From Gammaproteobacteria bacterium (GTDB lineage Bacteria > Pseudomonadota > Gammaproteobacteria > Eutrophobiales > Eutrophobiaceae): a DNA stretch of 43,207 nt. The translations under genes and the position numbers were made by a program. Under the pieces are notes generated by a model. The model saw nothing but the letters and a program-made list of their open reading frames with translations. It was not told where the DNA came from and did not search any database. Below, piece by piece: positions 31,342 to 42,141 of this stretch; the first letter of the stretch is position 1; the number at the start of each line of letters is the position of its first letter. Location: assembly GCA_021773245.1 (NCBI GenBank), contig JAJFKK010000066.1, forward strand, positions 1 through 43,207, given 5' to 3'.

Positions 31342-32647
31342 AGATGATGTTCATACCTGCATTTTTAGCTATATCAACAAAGTTAGGAAAAGATGTAGCG
31401 ACATTATCGCAGTCGTTAATTTGAATAGGTTTTTTAGAAACCATTCCTGCAACAGCAAACGCCATCGCAATACGATGATCACCATGACTGTTTACAACGC
31501 CACCTTTAAACTCACTATTTTCAATAATCATCCCATCTTCAGTTGCTTCAGCTTTTATACCTGTCGCAATAAAGCCATCTAACATGGCTTGAATTCGATC
31601 ACTTTCTTTGACTCGTAATTCTGCTGCGCCAGATAAACGCGTTGTTCCTTTAGCACAAGCAGCAGCAATTAATATCGCAGGGAATTCATCTATAGCTACA
31701 GGAACTAGTTCTTCTGGAATATCAATTCCTTTCAACTCACTACTCTTTATATGTATATCAGCAACCGGCTCTCCAGATTGTTCCCGTACATTCTGTAATT
31801 CAATATTTGCTCCCATGAGTTCCATGATTTTTAACATGGCATTGCGCGTAGGGTTAACACCCACATTTTCCAAAATCACATCTGAGCCTGAGCAAATACT
31901 TGCTGCAACAATAAAAAATGCAGCCGATGAAAAATCAGCAGGAATAATTATTTCTGTTGCAATTAATTCATCTGCTTTGTTTATCGAAATTTTATTACCA
32001 TTCCTTATTACAGGATGAGAAAAAGCACCAAGCATACGTTCAGTATGATCACGCGTCGCTTTGTTTTCTACGATGCTGGTTGTACCTTCTGCATAAAGTC
32101 CAGCTAACAACAAACAGGATTTTAATTGAGCACTTGCCACCGGCATTTCATAATCAATTCCTGTTAATTGATTCCCACCTGATATCTTTATTGGCAAAGT
32201 ACCATTATCAGAACAGTTAATATCCGCGTTCATTGTTCTCAAAGGCTTAATCACGCGCATCATCGGACGTGTCATTAAGGATTCATCACCGATTAATTCT
32301 GAATTGAATGATTGCGCCGATAATAACCCTGTCATTAATCGCACGGATGTTCCTGAGTTACCAAAATCTAATGCTTTATTATGCGCATGCAAACCATGAA
32401 TGCCGACACCTTTCACTTTGACAACGTCACTATTATTCTCTATTTCAATACCCATCTGTTGAAATACTTTCGCAGTAGCTAAGGTATCTTCGCCTTGTAG
32501 AAAGCCTTTTATTGTTGTTTCACCTTCAGCTATAGCGCCTAACATCAAGGCACGATGTGATATCGATTTATCACCAGGCACAGTAATACGGCCAGAAATA
32601 TTACCACCGGGTTTCACTTGAAAACTGGAACGATTTTTTGAACTCAT
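31334..32647 (-). CDS. aroA: 5-enolpyruvylshikimate-3-phosphate synthase
   Basis: VPGDKSISHRALMLGAIAEG, LDFGNSGTSVRLMTGLL, RVKESDRI, HGDHRIAMAFAVAG. Confidence 0.96.
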   Translation of the reverse strand: MSSKNRSSFQVKPGGNISGRITVPGDKSISHRALMLGAIAEGETTIKGFLQGEDTLATAKVFQQMGIEIENNSDVVKVKGVGIHGLHAHNKALDFGNSGTSVRLMTGLLSAQSFNSELIGDESLMTRPMMRVIKPLRTMNADINCSDNGTLPIKISGGNQLTGIDYEMPVASAQLKSCLLLAGLYAEGTTSIVENKATRDHTERMLGAFSHPVIRNGNKISINKADELIATEIIIPADFSSAAFFIVAASICSGSDVILENVGVNPTRNAMLKIMELMGANIELQNVREQSGEPVADIHIKSSELKGIDIPEELVPVAIDEFPAILIAAACAKGTTRLSGAAELRVKESDRIQAMLDGFIATGIKAEATEDGMIIENSEFKGGVVNSHGDHRIAMAFAVAGMVSKKPIQINDCDNVATSFPNFVDIAKNAGMNIIYD

Positions 32648-32659
32648 ATTGATGTGTGT

Positions 32660-33550
32660 TTATTCAGTAGAAGTATCTAGATTATTTCTACTAGAAATAA
32701 ATTTATCTCTGGCATTTTTAGCGCGTCTAAAAATCTTTAACAACTGTTCACTATCTGAACTTTCAATAGCTGATTTAACTTGATCAATATGACCAGAAAA
32801 TTCATCGAGTGTTTTCAATAAAGCATCTCGATTAGAAAAACAGATGTCATGCCACATATCAGGATTACTTGATGCAATGCGAGTAAAGTCGGCAAAACCA
32901 CCGGCTGCATATTTAAATATTTCATCGCGTTCTTGCATGCTTGCTAAACAATCAACCAAAGCGTAAGCCAACATGTGTGGCAGATGACTAGTTGCAGCAA
33001 GTACATCATCATGGTGTTCAACATCAAGATCAATTACATCAGCACCAACAGCTTCCCACATATCAGTAATTAATTTATGTGCTTTATCACTCGTTTCTTC
33101 TACCGGTGTAAGTATGACACGATGGTTAATGAACAATTCAGCAAATGAAGCTTCGACACCACTTTGTTCAGTTCCGGCAATAGGATGACCCGGTACGAAT
33201 TGAGAAAATTTTTCACCTAACGTTTCTCTTGCTGCATTCACAACACTGCCTTTGGCGCTGCCAACATCGGTTAACACTGTTTTACTATCTAAAGCTTCTG
33301 CTATCAGCGGTAGTAACTTTTCTGTAGTTGATAAGGGCGTTCCAATAACGACAACATCGGCGCCTTTTACTGCTTCACCAACATCTAATGTGTAATCATC
33401 TATCACATCGAGTTCAACAGCTTTTTTCAAAGTATCTTCACCTCGATTACAAGCAGTCACTCGCCCCACTAATTTTGCTTTACGCAATGCGCGCGCAAGA
33501 GAACCACCAATCAGGCCTAATCCAACAATAGATAAATGATCAATTAACAT
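32660..33550 (-). CDS. tyrA: Prephenate/arogenate dehydrogenase
   Basis: VGLGLIGGSLARALR, GTPLSTTEKLLP, DVGSAKG, FVPGHPIAGTEQSG, AATSHLPHMLA. Confidence 0.93.
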   Translation of the reverse strand: MLIDHLSIVGLGLIGGSLARALRKAKLVGRVTACNRGEDTLKKAVELDVIDDYTLDVGEAVKGADVVVIGTPLSTTEKLLPLIAEALDSKTVLTDVGSAKGSVVNAARETLGEKFSQFVPGHPIAGTEQSGVEASFAELFINHRVILTPVEETSDKAHKLITDMWEAVGADVIDLDVEHHDDVLAATSHLPHMLAYALVDCLASMQERDEIFKYAAGGFADFTRIASSNPDMWHDICFSNRDALLKTLDEFSGHIDQVKSAIESSDSEQLLKIFRRAKNARDKFISSRNNLDTSTE

Positions 33551-33554
33551 ATTT

Positions 33555-34658
33555 TTATTTACTTAATATTTTAGCTAGCTCGTTTATAAAACGACTGTTT
33601 TCTAATCCCGTGCCAATACTTATACGCAAATGATTTGGCATGCCATAGTTTGCTACAGGCCGAACGATTACGCCTGACTTAAGTAAACTCTGATAAATAT
33701 CATCAGCAGGTTGCTCAAAATCGACACAGATGAAATTACCTTTTGATGGAATAAACTCTAATCCCATATCATCGAACGCCAACATTAATTGTTTCATGCC
33801 TAAATGATTTACTTCAACACTGTGTTCAATATATTCTTTATCCTGCAACGCTGTTTCAGCAGCAATCAATGCCAGACTATTATTATTAAACGGCTGACGA
33901 ACTCGATTTAATAGATTAGCAATATCAGGATGAGATAAAGCATAACCGATACGTAATCCAGCCAGGCCATAAGCTTTGGAAAACGTTCGCGTCACAATTA
34001 AATTATGAAAATCATTCAACCATAAACTGCAATCGGGATAATTTTTTTCACTGATTGCATATTCAAAATAAGCTTCATCTAATAATACAATCACATGTTC
34101 TGGCACATTTTCCAGGAAACTTCTCAAGTCCGTACTATTAACCCATGTACCAGTTGGATTGTTTGGATTCGCAATAAAGATTAAACGCGTCTTATCCGTA
34201 ATCGCAGACAATATAGCGGACAAATCATTCCCCCAATCATTCGCTGGAACAACGACGTGCTCGGCACCCACAGCTTGTGTCACTATTGGATAGACCGCAA
34301 AAGAATGTTGCGAATAAATCACCTCATGCTCAGGTGTAACAAAAGCCCGCGCGACCATTTCCAAGACATCATTCGAACCATTACCCAGGGTGATTTTATC
34401 AGGATCAATATTATGTTTTTCGGCAAGCGCCTTTTTCAAACTGAAGCCATTACCATCAGGATAACGTGATAGATCTTTAGTCGATGCTATAGCATCTAAT
34501 ACATTTTGACTTGGCCCTAACGGATTTTCATTTGAGGCAAGTTTGATAATTTCATCTAAACCTAATTCACGTTGTAACTCTTCAATAGGTTTGCCGCCAG
34601 AATATGGCTGAAGACCGGCAACACCTTTTGTTGCGAGAGCAAGTAGATCACAAGACAT
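33555..34658 (-). CDS. hisC: Histidinol-phosphate/aromatic aminotransferase
   Basis: KLASNENPLGPS, FIANPNNPTGTW, VLLDEAYFEYA, TRTFSKAYGLAGLRIGYA. Confidence 0.95.
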   Translation of the reverse strand: MSCDLLALATKGVAGLQPYSGGKPIEELQRELGLDEIIKLASNENPLGPSQNVLDAIASTKDLSRYPDGNGFSLKKALAEKHNIDPDKITLGNGSNDVLEMVARAFVTPEHEVIYSQHSFAVYPIVTQAVGAEHVVVPANDWGNDLSAILSAITDKTRLIFIANPNNPTGTWVNSTDLRSFLENVPEHVIVLLDEAYFEYAISEKNYPDCSLWLNDFHNLIVTRTFSKAYGLAGLRIGYALSHPDIANLLNRVRQPFNNNSLALIAAETALQDKEYIEHSVEVNHLGMKQLMLAFDDMGLEFIPSKGNFICVDFEQPADDIYQSLLKSGVIVRPVANYGMPNHLRISIGTGLENSRFINELAKILSK

Positions 34659-34681
34659 ACATAAATCCTAAAATTTGATAT

Positions 34682-35779
34682 TTAGAGCGCGGCCTTTGGG
34701 TATGAGCCTAGTAACTTGACCATCGCCGCACATTCTTCAAGTTCAGCCAATGCTTTTTTAACAGGTGCATCTTCAGCATGGCCTTCTATATCCGCGAAGA
34801 AAACATAAGCCCACATTTCACGTCGTGATGGTCTTGATTCAATACGCGTCATGCTAATACCATTTTCAGCAAAACAACTGAGCATTTGATGTAAGGCTCC
34901 CGGTTTGTTTGGTGCAGAAAAAATTAATGACGTCTTGTCATTACCGCTTGATTCGCAAATCGCCCTTCCTATAACAAGAAAGCGCGTTGTATTGTCCGGT
35001 TCATCTTCAATATTATTTGCCAGATTATTTAAATTATAAAGTTCACCTGCTGATTCACTTGCGATAGCAGCAGCATTATCTTCTGTTCCGGCAATGCGTG
35101 CCGCTTCGGCATTACTCGTAACAGAAAGTCGCTCAGCCTTAATTAAATGCAGATCTAGCCAGGCACGACATTGTGCTAATGCCTGTTGATGAGCATAAAC
35201 TCGCGTTATGCCATCAAGCGATTCATTTTTACTTAATAGGTGATGATTAATACGCAATTCTACTTCGCCGCATATTTTCAAACCTGAATCATTCAACATA
35301 TCCAGAGTATGATTAACCACACCTTCAATTGAGTTTTCTATAGGTACAACGCCATAGTTCGACGCACCTGATTCCACTTCTCGGAATACCTGATCAATAC
35401 TGACGAAAGCAGATGTATTAACGGAATGACCGAAATGTTTAAGCGCGGCAGATTGTGTGAATGTTCCTTCAGGCCCAAGATAGGCAATATCCAATGTTTT
35501 TTCTAAAGCCAAACAAGCTGACATGATTTCACGAAACAAACGCGCCATTTCTTCTTCAGATAACGGTCCTTTATTTAGTTCGATAACTTTTCTTAAGACC
35601 TGAGCTTCCCGCTCAGGACGATAAAATGTCGTTGGCTCAGATAAACCATTTTTAACTTCCGCCACTTCCTGAGCGAAACGCGCACGCTGACTTATCAGAT
35701 CAAGTAATTGCTTGTCTAACGCATCTATATCTTCACGCAATTGTTCTAGAGTTTTTTTATCGCTCATTTTTTGGCTCAT
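34682..35779 (-). CDS. pheA: Chorismate mutase/prephenate dehydratase (P-protein)
   Basis: LREDIDALDKQLLDLISQRA, YLGPEGTFTQSAA, YGVVPIENSIEGVVNHTLD, ESRPSRREMWAYVFFAD. Confidence 0.96.
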   Translation of the reverse strand: MSQKMSDKKTLEQLREDIDALDKQLLDLISQRARFAQEVAEVKNGLSEPTTFYRPEREAQVLRKVIELNKGPLSEEEMARLFREIMSACLALEKTLDIAYLGPEGTFTQSAALKHFGHSVNTSAFVSIDQVFREVESGASNYGVVPIENSIEGVVNHTLDMLNDSGLKICGEVELRINHHLLSKNESLDGITRVYAHQQALAQCRAWLDLHLIKAERLSVTSNAEAARIAGTEDNAAAIASESAGELYNLNNLANNIEDEPDNTTRFLVIGRAICESSGNDKTSLIFSAPNKPGALHQMLSCFAENGISMTRIESRPSRREMWAYVFFADIEGHAEDAPVKKALAELEECAAMVKLLGSYPKAAL

Positions 35780-35822
35780 AATCCCAAGTATCTTATTAAA
35801 TTCTTGTTATTAATTTTTATAT

Positions 35823-36908
35823 TTAACACTGTGTCCGTTCAAATTCCCGCATAAAATCAACAAGCTGTTCTACTCCTGATTCAGGCATAGCATTATATAG
35901 ACTCGCGCGCATACCACCAGCCAAACGATGGCCTTTTAGTGCATGTAGACCGTTAGATTCAGCTAGTTTCAGGAAATCATCCGTCAAATTCTCATCTATC
36001 AATGAAAACACAACATTCATTCTTGAACGACAAGCGGCATCAATATTGTTTTTATAAAAACTCGATGCATCAATAAAATCATAAAGTAATGAGGACTTTC
36101 GTTGATTAAGTTTTTCTAATTCAGTGACGCCTCCCTGCTGTTTAACCCAATCAAACATTAATCCTGCCATATACCAATTAAAGGTCGGTGGCGTATTCAT
36201 CATGCTTTTTTCTTTCGCTTGTAATCGATAATCAAACAAGTCCGGCGTAAAAGGCAGCACATCACCTAATAATTCTTTATGTACTATTACGACTGTCATC
36301 CCTGCCGGACCGATATTTTTTTGTGCAGCGGCAAAGATAAGTCCAAATCGTGATACATCAATAGGCTTGGATAAAATGGATGAGGTCATGTCAGATACTA
36401 AAGGTACTGTTCCAACTTCAGGAACAGAGTGGAATTCAAGTCCGCCTATCGTCTCATTATCGGTGTAATGAACATAAGCTGCTTTAGCAGCCAGTTGCCA
36501 ATCATTCGCATCAGATATGGTCGTAAAGTTTGATTGTTCTGATGAACAAACAACATTGATATCACAATATCGTTTTGCTAATTGCATGGCTTTGGCAGAC
36601 CAGATTCCCGTATGCAAGTAATCTGCCGATGTTTTACCTTGTAAAAGATTCATTGGAATGACTGAAAACTGTTGTGTCGCACCAGCCGCTAAAAAAAGCA
36701 CATGATAGTCATCAGGAATATTTAAGATATCTCGAAGAGATTGTTCGGCATGTTCTGCTATTGATTTAAAATCATCAGTGCGATGACCAATCTCCATAAC
36801 TGATTTGCCGGTAGCTTGCCAATCCAACAACTCAGACTGGGCCTGAAGCATGATCGCTTCAGGTAACATTGCGGGGCCTGCACCGAAATTTAAAATAGAA
36901 CGACTCAT
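35823..36908 (-). CDS. serC: Phosphoserine aminotransferase
   Basis: LNFGAGPAMLPE, GATQQFSVIPMNLL, FAAAQKNIGPAG, HALKGHRLAGGMRASLYNA. Confidence 0.96.
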   Translation of the reverse strand: MSRSILNFGAGPAMLPEAIMLQAQSELLDWQATGKSVMEIGHRTDDFKSIAEHAEQSLRDILNIPDDYHVLFLAAGATQQFSVIPMNLLQGKTSADYLHTGIWSAKAMQLAKRYCDINVVCSSEQSNFTTISDANDWQLAAKAAYVHYTDNETIGGLEFHSVPEVGTVPLVSDMTSSILSKPIDVSRFGLIFAAAQKNIGPAGMTVVIVHKELLGDVLPFTPDLFDYRLQAKEKSMMNTPPTFNWYMAGLMFDWVKQQGGVTELEKLNQRKSSLLYDFIDASSFYKNNIDAACRSRMNVVFSLIDENLTDDFLKLAESNGLHALKGHRLAGGMRASLYNAMPESGVEQLVDFMREFERTQC

Positions 36909-36959
36909 CTGAAAACAAGTCTTGAAGCTAATAAAAAGCCAAGATGATTCTTAAGATTA

Positions 36960-39551
36960 TTACTCTGGTGATTGTTCTTCTGGAGCATCGCCACCAGCGT
37001 CACCGTCGTCAGCTATTTCAACAATGCGCTCAAGACCGGCTAAATGCTCTTCTTCATTAAGGTTAACCAATCTAACACCTTGGGTGTTACGACCAAATAC
37101 AGAAATATCACCAACAGGTGTTCTTATTAATGTACCTTGATCACTGATCAACATTATTTCATCTTCATTTTCAACCGCAACAGCACCTACAACCGAACCA
37201 TTTCGTTCTGACACTTGAATTGAAATAACACCAACACCACCACGAGATTTTTGAGGATAATCTTCAACCGCGGTACGTTTACCATAACCATTCTCAGTAG
37301 CAGTAAGAATAGTGACATCTTTATTTTCGACAATGATTAACGAAATAACTTTTTTTCCTTCGCTTAATCGAATACCACGGACACCTTTTGCAGTTCGTCC
37401 CATTACTCGGACATGCTCTTCAGGGAAGCGAACAACTTTACCAGCATTACTAAATAACATGATGTCATGCTTACCATCAGTAATTTCAACTCCAATCAAC
37501 TTATTACCTTCAACTAATTCAATTGCTCGTTTACCACTTGGTCTTGGTCGCGCGAATTCAGCTAATGACGTTTTCTTAACGGTGCCATTTTCAGTCGCCA
37601 TAAAGATATATTTATCTTCTTCGTACTCTCTAATCGGCAAAATAGCATTGATTTGCTCACCATCATCTAGCGGCAATAAATTAATGATTGGTTTTCCACG
37701 CGCAGTACGACTCGCTTGTGGTAATTCATATACTTTTAACCAATACACTTTACCGCGATTTGAAAAACATAAAATCGTGTCATGTGTACTCGCCATAAAT
37801 AACTTATCGATGAAATCTTCATCTTTAACTGACGTAGCGGATTTACCACGTCCGCCTCTGCGTTGTGAACGATAAGTATCTATCGGCTGTGATTTGGCAT
37901 AACCGGCATGAGATAAAGTAACGACAACGTCTTCTTCCGTTATCAAATCTTCCATACTTAAATCTTCTTGGGTATGAACAATTTCAGTTTTTCGTTCATC
38001 GCCATACTTTTCGAGAATGACTTCTAATTCTTCGCGTATAACCAGCATCAATCGTTCAGGTCTTGAAAGAATATCGAGTAAGTCAGCGATCGCTTCTAAT
38101 AAATCACCGTACTCTTTAAGAATCTTATCTTTTTCTAGTCCTGTTAATTTTTGCAAGCGTAATTCGAGAATCGCTTGCGCTTGCTCTGGAGACAAACGGT
38201 AACCGCCATCTGTCAATCCATATTCTTTTGGTAAATTATCAGGTCGTGAAGAATCAGCACCGGATCGTTCCAGCATTTCAACAACAGCATCTGATGCCCA
38301 TGTCTGTCCTAATAAAGCAACTTTTGCATCAGCAGGACTGGCTGAAGATTTAATTAAGGCAATCACTGGATCGATATTCGCCAAGGCGACAGCCTGACCT
38401 TCTAAGATATGTGCACGAGCGCGGGCTTTGCGTAATTCAAATACCGTTCTACGGGTAACAACTTCACGTCGATGACTAATAAAGGCCTCTAAAAGATCCT
38501 TTAAATTCATTAAACGGGGTCGATTATCGGCTAACGCGACGATATTTATCCCGAACACCGATTGCATTGCTGTGAACTTATAAAGGTTATTCAGCATCAC
38601 TTCTGCCACTTCACCACGGCGCAATTCGATAACGACACGCATACCGTCTTTATCAGATTCGTCACGTAATTCTCTTACACCGCCAATTTTTTTATCTTTA
38701 ACTAGCTCGGCAATCTTTTCGACCAACCGCGCTTTATTAACCTGATACGGCAATTCGGTGATAATGATTTTGCTTCCAGAATCATGCTCTTCAATTGCAG
38801 CACGGGCTCGAACATAAATTTTGCCTCGTCCTGTCTCATACGCTTCTCGAATACCCGAAGAACCATTAATAATTGCCGCAGTAGGAAAATCAGGACCAGG
38901 AACATGTTGCATTAAATCCTGAATAGTAGAATCCGGATTCTCAATCAAAGCTAAACAAGCAGAAACGACTTCCGTCATATTATGTGGCGGTATATTCGTC
39001 GCCATACCCACAGCTATGCCGCTAGAACCATTAACCAATAGGTTAGGAATACGGGTTGGCATAACAACAGGCTCGTGTTCAGAACCGTCGTAGTTAGGCG
39101 CGAAATCGACAGTTTCTTTATCGAGATCTTCTATAATTTCATGTGCAATTCTCGACATGCGCACTTCGGTGTATCGCATCGCCGCAGGGGAATCACCATC
39201 AACAGAACCAAAATTACCTTGCCCATCGACAAGCATGTAACGCAGAGAAAAAGGCTGAGCCATACGTACCATCGTGTCGTAGACCGCAGTATCACCATGC
39301 GGGTGATATTTACCGATAACATCACCAACAACACGAGCCGATTTCTTATATGGCTTGTTGTAATCGTTACCCATTTCTTTCATAGCAAACAAGACACGAC
39401 GATGCACAGGTTTTAGACCATCACGCACATCCGGCAAGGCACGACCGACGATGACGCTCATTGCGTAGTCCATGTAGGACTGTCGCATTTCGTCTTCTAT
39501 ATTGACGTGGGAAAGATCACGCGCGAAATCAGGATTATCAGTTTCAGACAT
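36960..39551 (-). CDS. gyrA: DNA gyrase subunit A
   Basis: [42 protein letters not shown]; GyrA-box QRRGGRGK. Confidence 0.97.
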   Translation of the reverse strand: MSETDNPDFARDLSHVNIEDEMRQSYMDYAMSVIVGRALPDVRDGLKPVHRRVLFAMKEMGNDYNKPYKKSARVVGDVIGKYHPHGDTAVYDTMVRMAQPFSLRYMLVDGQGNFGSVDGDSPAAMRYTEVRMSRIAHEIIEDLDKETVDFAPNYDGSEHEPVVMPTRIPNLLVNGSSGIAVGMATNIPPHNMTEVVSACLALIENPDSTIQDLMQHVPGPDFPTAAIINGSSGIREAYETGRGKIYVRARAAIEEHDSGSKIIITELPYQVNKARLVEKIAELVKDKKIGGVRELRDESDKDGMRVVIELRRGEVAEVMLNNLYKFTAMQSVFGINIVALADNRPRLMNLKDLLEAFISHRREVVTRRTVFELRKARARAHILEGQAVALANIDPVIALIKSSASPADAKVALLGQTWASDAVVEMLERSGADSSRPDNLPKEYGLTDGGYRLSPEQAQAILELRLQKLTGLEKDKILKEYGDLLEAIADLLDILSRPERLMLVIREELEVILEKYGDERKTEIVHTQEDLSMEDLITEEDVVVTLSHAGYAKSQPIDTYRSQRRGGRGKSATSVKDEDFIDKLFMASTHDTILCFSNRGKVYWLKVYELPQASRTARGKPIINLLPLDDGEQINAILPIREYEEDKYIFMATENGTVKKTSLAEFARPRPSGKRAIELVEGNKLIGVEITDGKHDIMLFSNAGKVVRFPEEHVRVMGRTAKGVRGIRLSEGKKVISLIIVENKDVTILTATENGYGKRTAVEDYPQKSRGGVGVISIQVSERNGSVVGAVAVENEDEIMLISDQGTLIRTPVGDISVFGRNTQGVRLVNLNEEEHLAGLERIVEIADDGDAGGDAPEEQSPE

Positions 39552-39673
39552 AAATTATTGATGGAAAGAGGGTAAAAAACGCCTTTATTTCTAGTAATTA
39601 TTTGAGGCCGAATCTTATCATAATTCAGCCATTTACCCTATTTTTTTTTTGCTTTTAAGCTACTGATTTTAGG

Positions 39674-40735
39674 TCAAATTTTACCAAAAATTGCAAGCAT
39701 TTTTTCAGCGTCAGGATCCTGCACAATTCCCTTCTCTGTCACAATCACATCGACCAAATTTGCTGGCGTAATATCGAAAGCAGGATTGATTGCTTCCATG
39801 CCCTTTGGCGCGACTCGAACCCCATTAAAATCAGTGATTTCTTCGGCACTTCTATACTCGATAGGAATGTCTTCTCCTGACTGAATTTGCATATCAACTG
39901 TCGAAAATGGCGCGACAACCATTACTTTTACACCATGATATTTTGCTGACACAGCATGTGAGTACGTACCAACTTTATTGGCAACATCACCATTTGCAGC
40001 AATACGATCTGAGCCAACAATTAACCAATCAATATCGCCGGCTCTCATCAAGCTAGATACGGCAGAATCAATCACCAAATTCACAGGAATATTGTCCTGT
40101 TGTAATTCCCAACTCGTTAATCGCGCTCCTTGCATCCAAGGTCGTGTCTCAGATGAATAAACCTTTTTAACTAATCCGTTCCTGTGTGCTGTTCTAATGA
40201 CGCCTAATGCCGTTCCATAACCGCCTGTAGCAAGTGCGCCCGCATTACAATGCGTCACTATCTGACTATCTGGACTGATTAATTCTGCGCCAAGCCGTCC
40301 CATTTCATGATTTGCAGCGATATCTCCATCATGTATGCGAGTGGCTACTTCCAATAAGGCTGTTTCAGGGTCACCTTCTATTGAATCAAAGGATTTACGC
40401 ATTTCAGCAATTGCCCAGTTTAAATTAACAGCTGTAGGTCTTGATGCAGAAAGAATTTCAAGTTCAGCATTGATAGCAGTCTGCCAATTATCAACAGATG
40501 CTTTATAAGCAGCGCGTGCAGCAAGTACCACAGCATAAGCAGCAGCAACACCTATAGCCGGTGCGCCACGAACAATCATCTCTTTGATTGCATCTGCAAC
40601 ATCGCTGGCAGAATCGTATTCAAGATAAATACTGTCTCTTGGTAACTTGCGTTGATCTAATAAGATCAACTTTCCATCACTCCACTTAACTGCAGCAAAT
40701 GATTCAGTAATGTTTTTTGAATTGTAAATTGTCAA
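39674..40735 (-). CDS. mtnA: S-methyl-5-thioribose-1-phosphate isomerase
   Basis: MIVRGAPAIGVAAAYAV, THCNAGALATGGYGTALGVIR, ETRPWMQGARLT, VGSDRIAANGDVANKVGTY. Confidence 0.95.
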   Translation of the reverse strand: MTIYNSKNITESFAAVKWSDGKLILLDQRKLPRDSIYLEYDSASDVADAIKEMIVRGAPAIGVAAAYAVVLAARAAYKASVDNWQTAINAELEILSASRPTAVNLNWAIAEMRKSFDSIEGDPETALLEVATRIHDGDIAANHEMGRLGAELISPDSQIVTHCNAGALATGGYGTALGVIRTAHRNGLVKKVYSSETRPWMQGARLTSWELQQDNIPVNLVIDSAVSSLMRAGDIDWLIVGSDRIAANGDVANKVGTYSHAVSAKYHGVKVMVVAPFSTVDMQIQSGEDIPIEYRSAEEITDFNGVRVAPKGMEAINPAFDITPANLVDVIVTEKGIVQDPDAEKMLAIFGKI

Positions 40736-40797
40736 TGGTTATTCAGCCTGTTAATGAATTATCATAGCGTAAAAACAAATAAGGTACTTTTATCGAG

Positions 40798-42108
40798 ATG
40801 AATGTTGATACCCTGATTCATGCCAAATGGATTATACCCGTTGAGCCGAAAAATACTGTCTATGAAAATCATTCTGTTGCTATAAAAGACGGAAAGATAG
40901 AAGCATTACTCCCTACTGACAAAGCTCGTAGTAAATATACGGCCACACAAGAACGCAATCTTGATAAACATGCGCTTATTCCCGGCTTAATCAACGCACA
41001 TACGCATGCCGCTATGAATTTGTTTCGCGGTCTTGCTGATGATTTACCATTAATGGAATGGCTTAATGAACATATCTGGCCAGCGGAAACAAAATGGGTT
41101 GATCCTGAGTTTGTAAAAGACGGAACTGAACTTGCCGTAGCTGAAATGATTCGTGGTGGCACGACTTGTTTCAACGATATGTATTTCTTCCCTGATCAAA
41201 CGGCAGAAGTATGTACTCGTATCGGCATGCGTGCTGTCGTTGGTTTAATACTAATCGACTTTCCAACTGCTTGGGCTAATGATGCCGATGAATATCTACT
41301 TAAAGGCGAACAAGTACATGATACCTATCGTCATGACTCATTAATCAACACCGCTTTTGCACCACATGCGCCTTATACCGTTTCGGATGAACCATTAAAA
41401 CGCGTTAACGTTTTGGCAGAAGAACTCGACATTCCAATTCACATGCATATTCATGAAACAGCATTTGAAGTAGAACAAAGTGTCGAACAACATGGCAAAC
41501 GACCATTACAACGATTATCTGAATTAGGTTTATTAAGCCCACGAATGCTTGCTGTACATATGACGCAATTAAATAAAGATGAAATTAAAGAACTTGCCAA
41601 ACAAGGTGTCAGCGTTGCGCACTGTCCTGAATCAAACCTAAAACTCGCCAGTGGTTTTTGTCCTGTGGGTGAATTAGTTAAGGCCGGTGTGAATGTCTGT
41701 TTAGGTACCGATGGCACAGCAAGCAATAATGATTTAGACATGTTCGGTGAAATGCGAACTGCCGCCCTACTCGCTAAAGGTGTTGCCAATGACAGTACTT
41801 GTCTCGATGCACACACAACATTAAAGATGGCAACACTAAACGGCGCAAAAGCATTAGGACTTGATGAAACAATTGGTTCATTAAAGAAAGGAAAACAAGC
41901 CGACATCGTTGCAATTAATCTAGACCAACTTGAAACCGCACCTCTATACGAACCAGTTTCGCAAATAATTTATTCAGCAAACCGACAACAAGTCAGCGAT
42001 GTTTGGATATCAGGGAAGCAATTGTTAAAGAATAGAGAGTTAACAACGATGGAATATTCGAAGCTGATGGAGAAAGCAAAAGAATGGGAATTGAAGATTA
42101 AGAGTTAA
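40798..42108 (+). CDS. mtaD: TRZ/ATZ-family amidohydrolase, probable 5'-methylthioadenosine/S-adenosylhomocysteine deaminase
   Basis: PGLINAHTHAAMNLFRGLADDLPLMEWL, HIHETAFEV, HCPESNLKLASG, LGTDGTASNNDLDMF. Confidence 0.9.
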   Translation: MNVDTLIHAKWIIPVEPKNTVYENHSVAIKDGKIEALLPTDKARSKYTATQERNLDKHALIPGLINAHTHAAMNLFRGLADDLPLMEWLNEHIWPAETKWVDPEFVKDGTELAVAEMIRGGTTCFNDMYFFPDQTAEVCTRIGMRAVVGLILIDFPTAWANDADEYLLKGEQVHDTYRHDSLINTAFAPHAPYTVSDEPLKRVNVLAEELDIPIHMHIHETAFEVEQSVEQHGKRPLQRLSELGLLSPRMLAVHMTQLNKDEIKELAKQGVSVAHCPESNLKLASGFCPVGELVKAGVNVCLGTDGTASNNDLDMFGEMRTAALLAKGVANDSTCLDAHTTLKMATLNGAKALGLDETIGSLKKGKQADIVAINLDQLETAPLYEPVSQIIYSANRQQVSDVWISGKQLLKNRELTTMEYSKLMEKAKEWELKIKS

Positions 42109-42141
42109 ATATTTTAAGCTTTTTGTTTCGCTTAATAGCGA

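Noticed and set aside
37312-37875. 187-aa plus-strand ORF antisense to gyrA
   Set aside because: Entirely inside gyrA, compositionally a shadow frame, no recognisable domain.
39280-39320. Possible fluoroquinolone-resistance substitution in GyrA QRDR (Thr at the position of E. coli Ser83)
   Set aside because: [12 protein letters not shown] has Thr83/Asp87, the natural wild-type state in P. aeruginosa and others; not evidence of resistance.
41451-41906. 151-aa minus-strand ORF within the mtaD gene
   Set aside because: Antisense shadow of a clearly coding amidohydrolase; low-complexity Ser/Ala/Pro translation.
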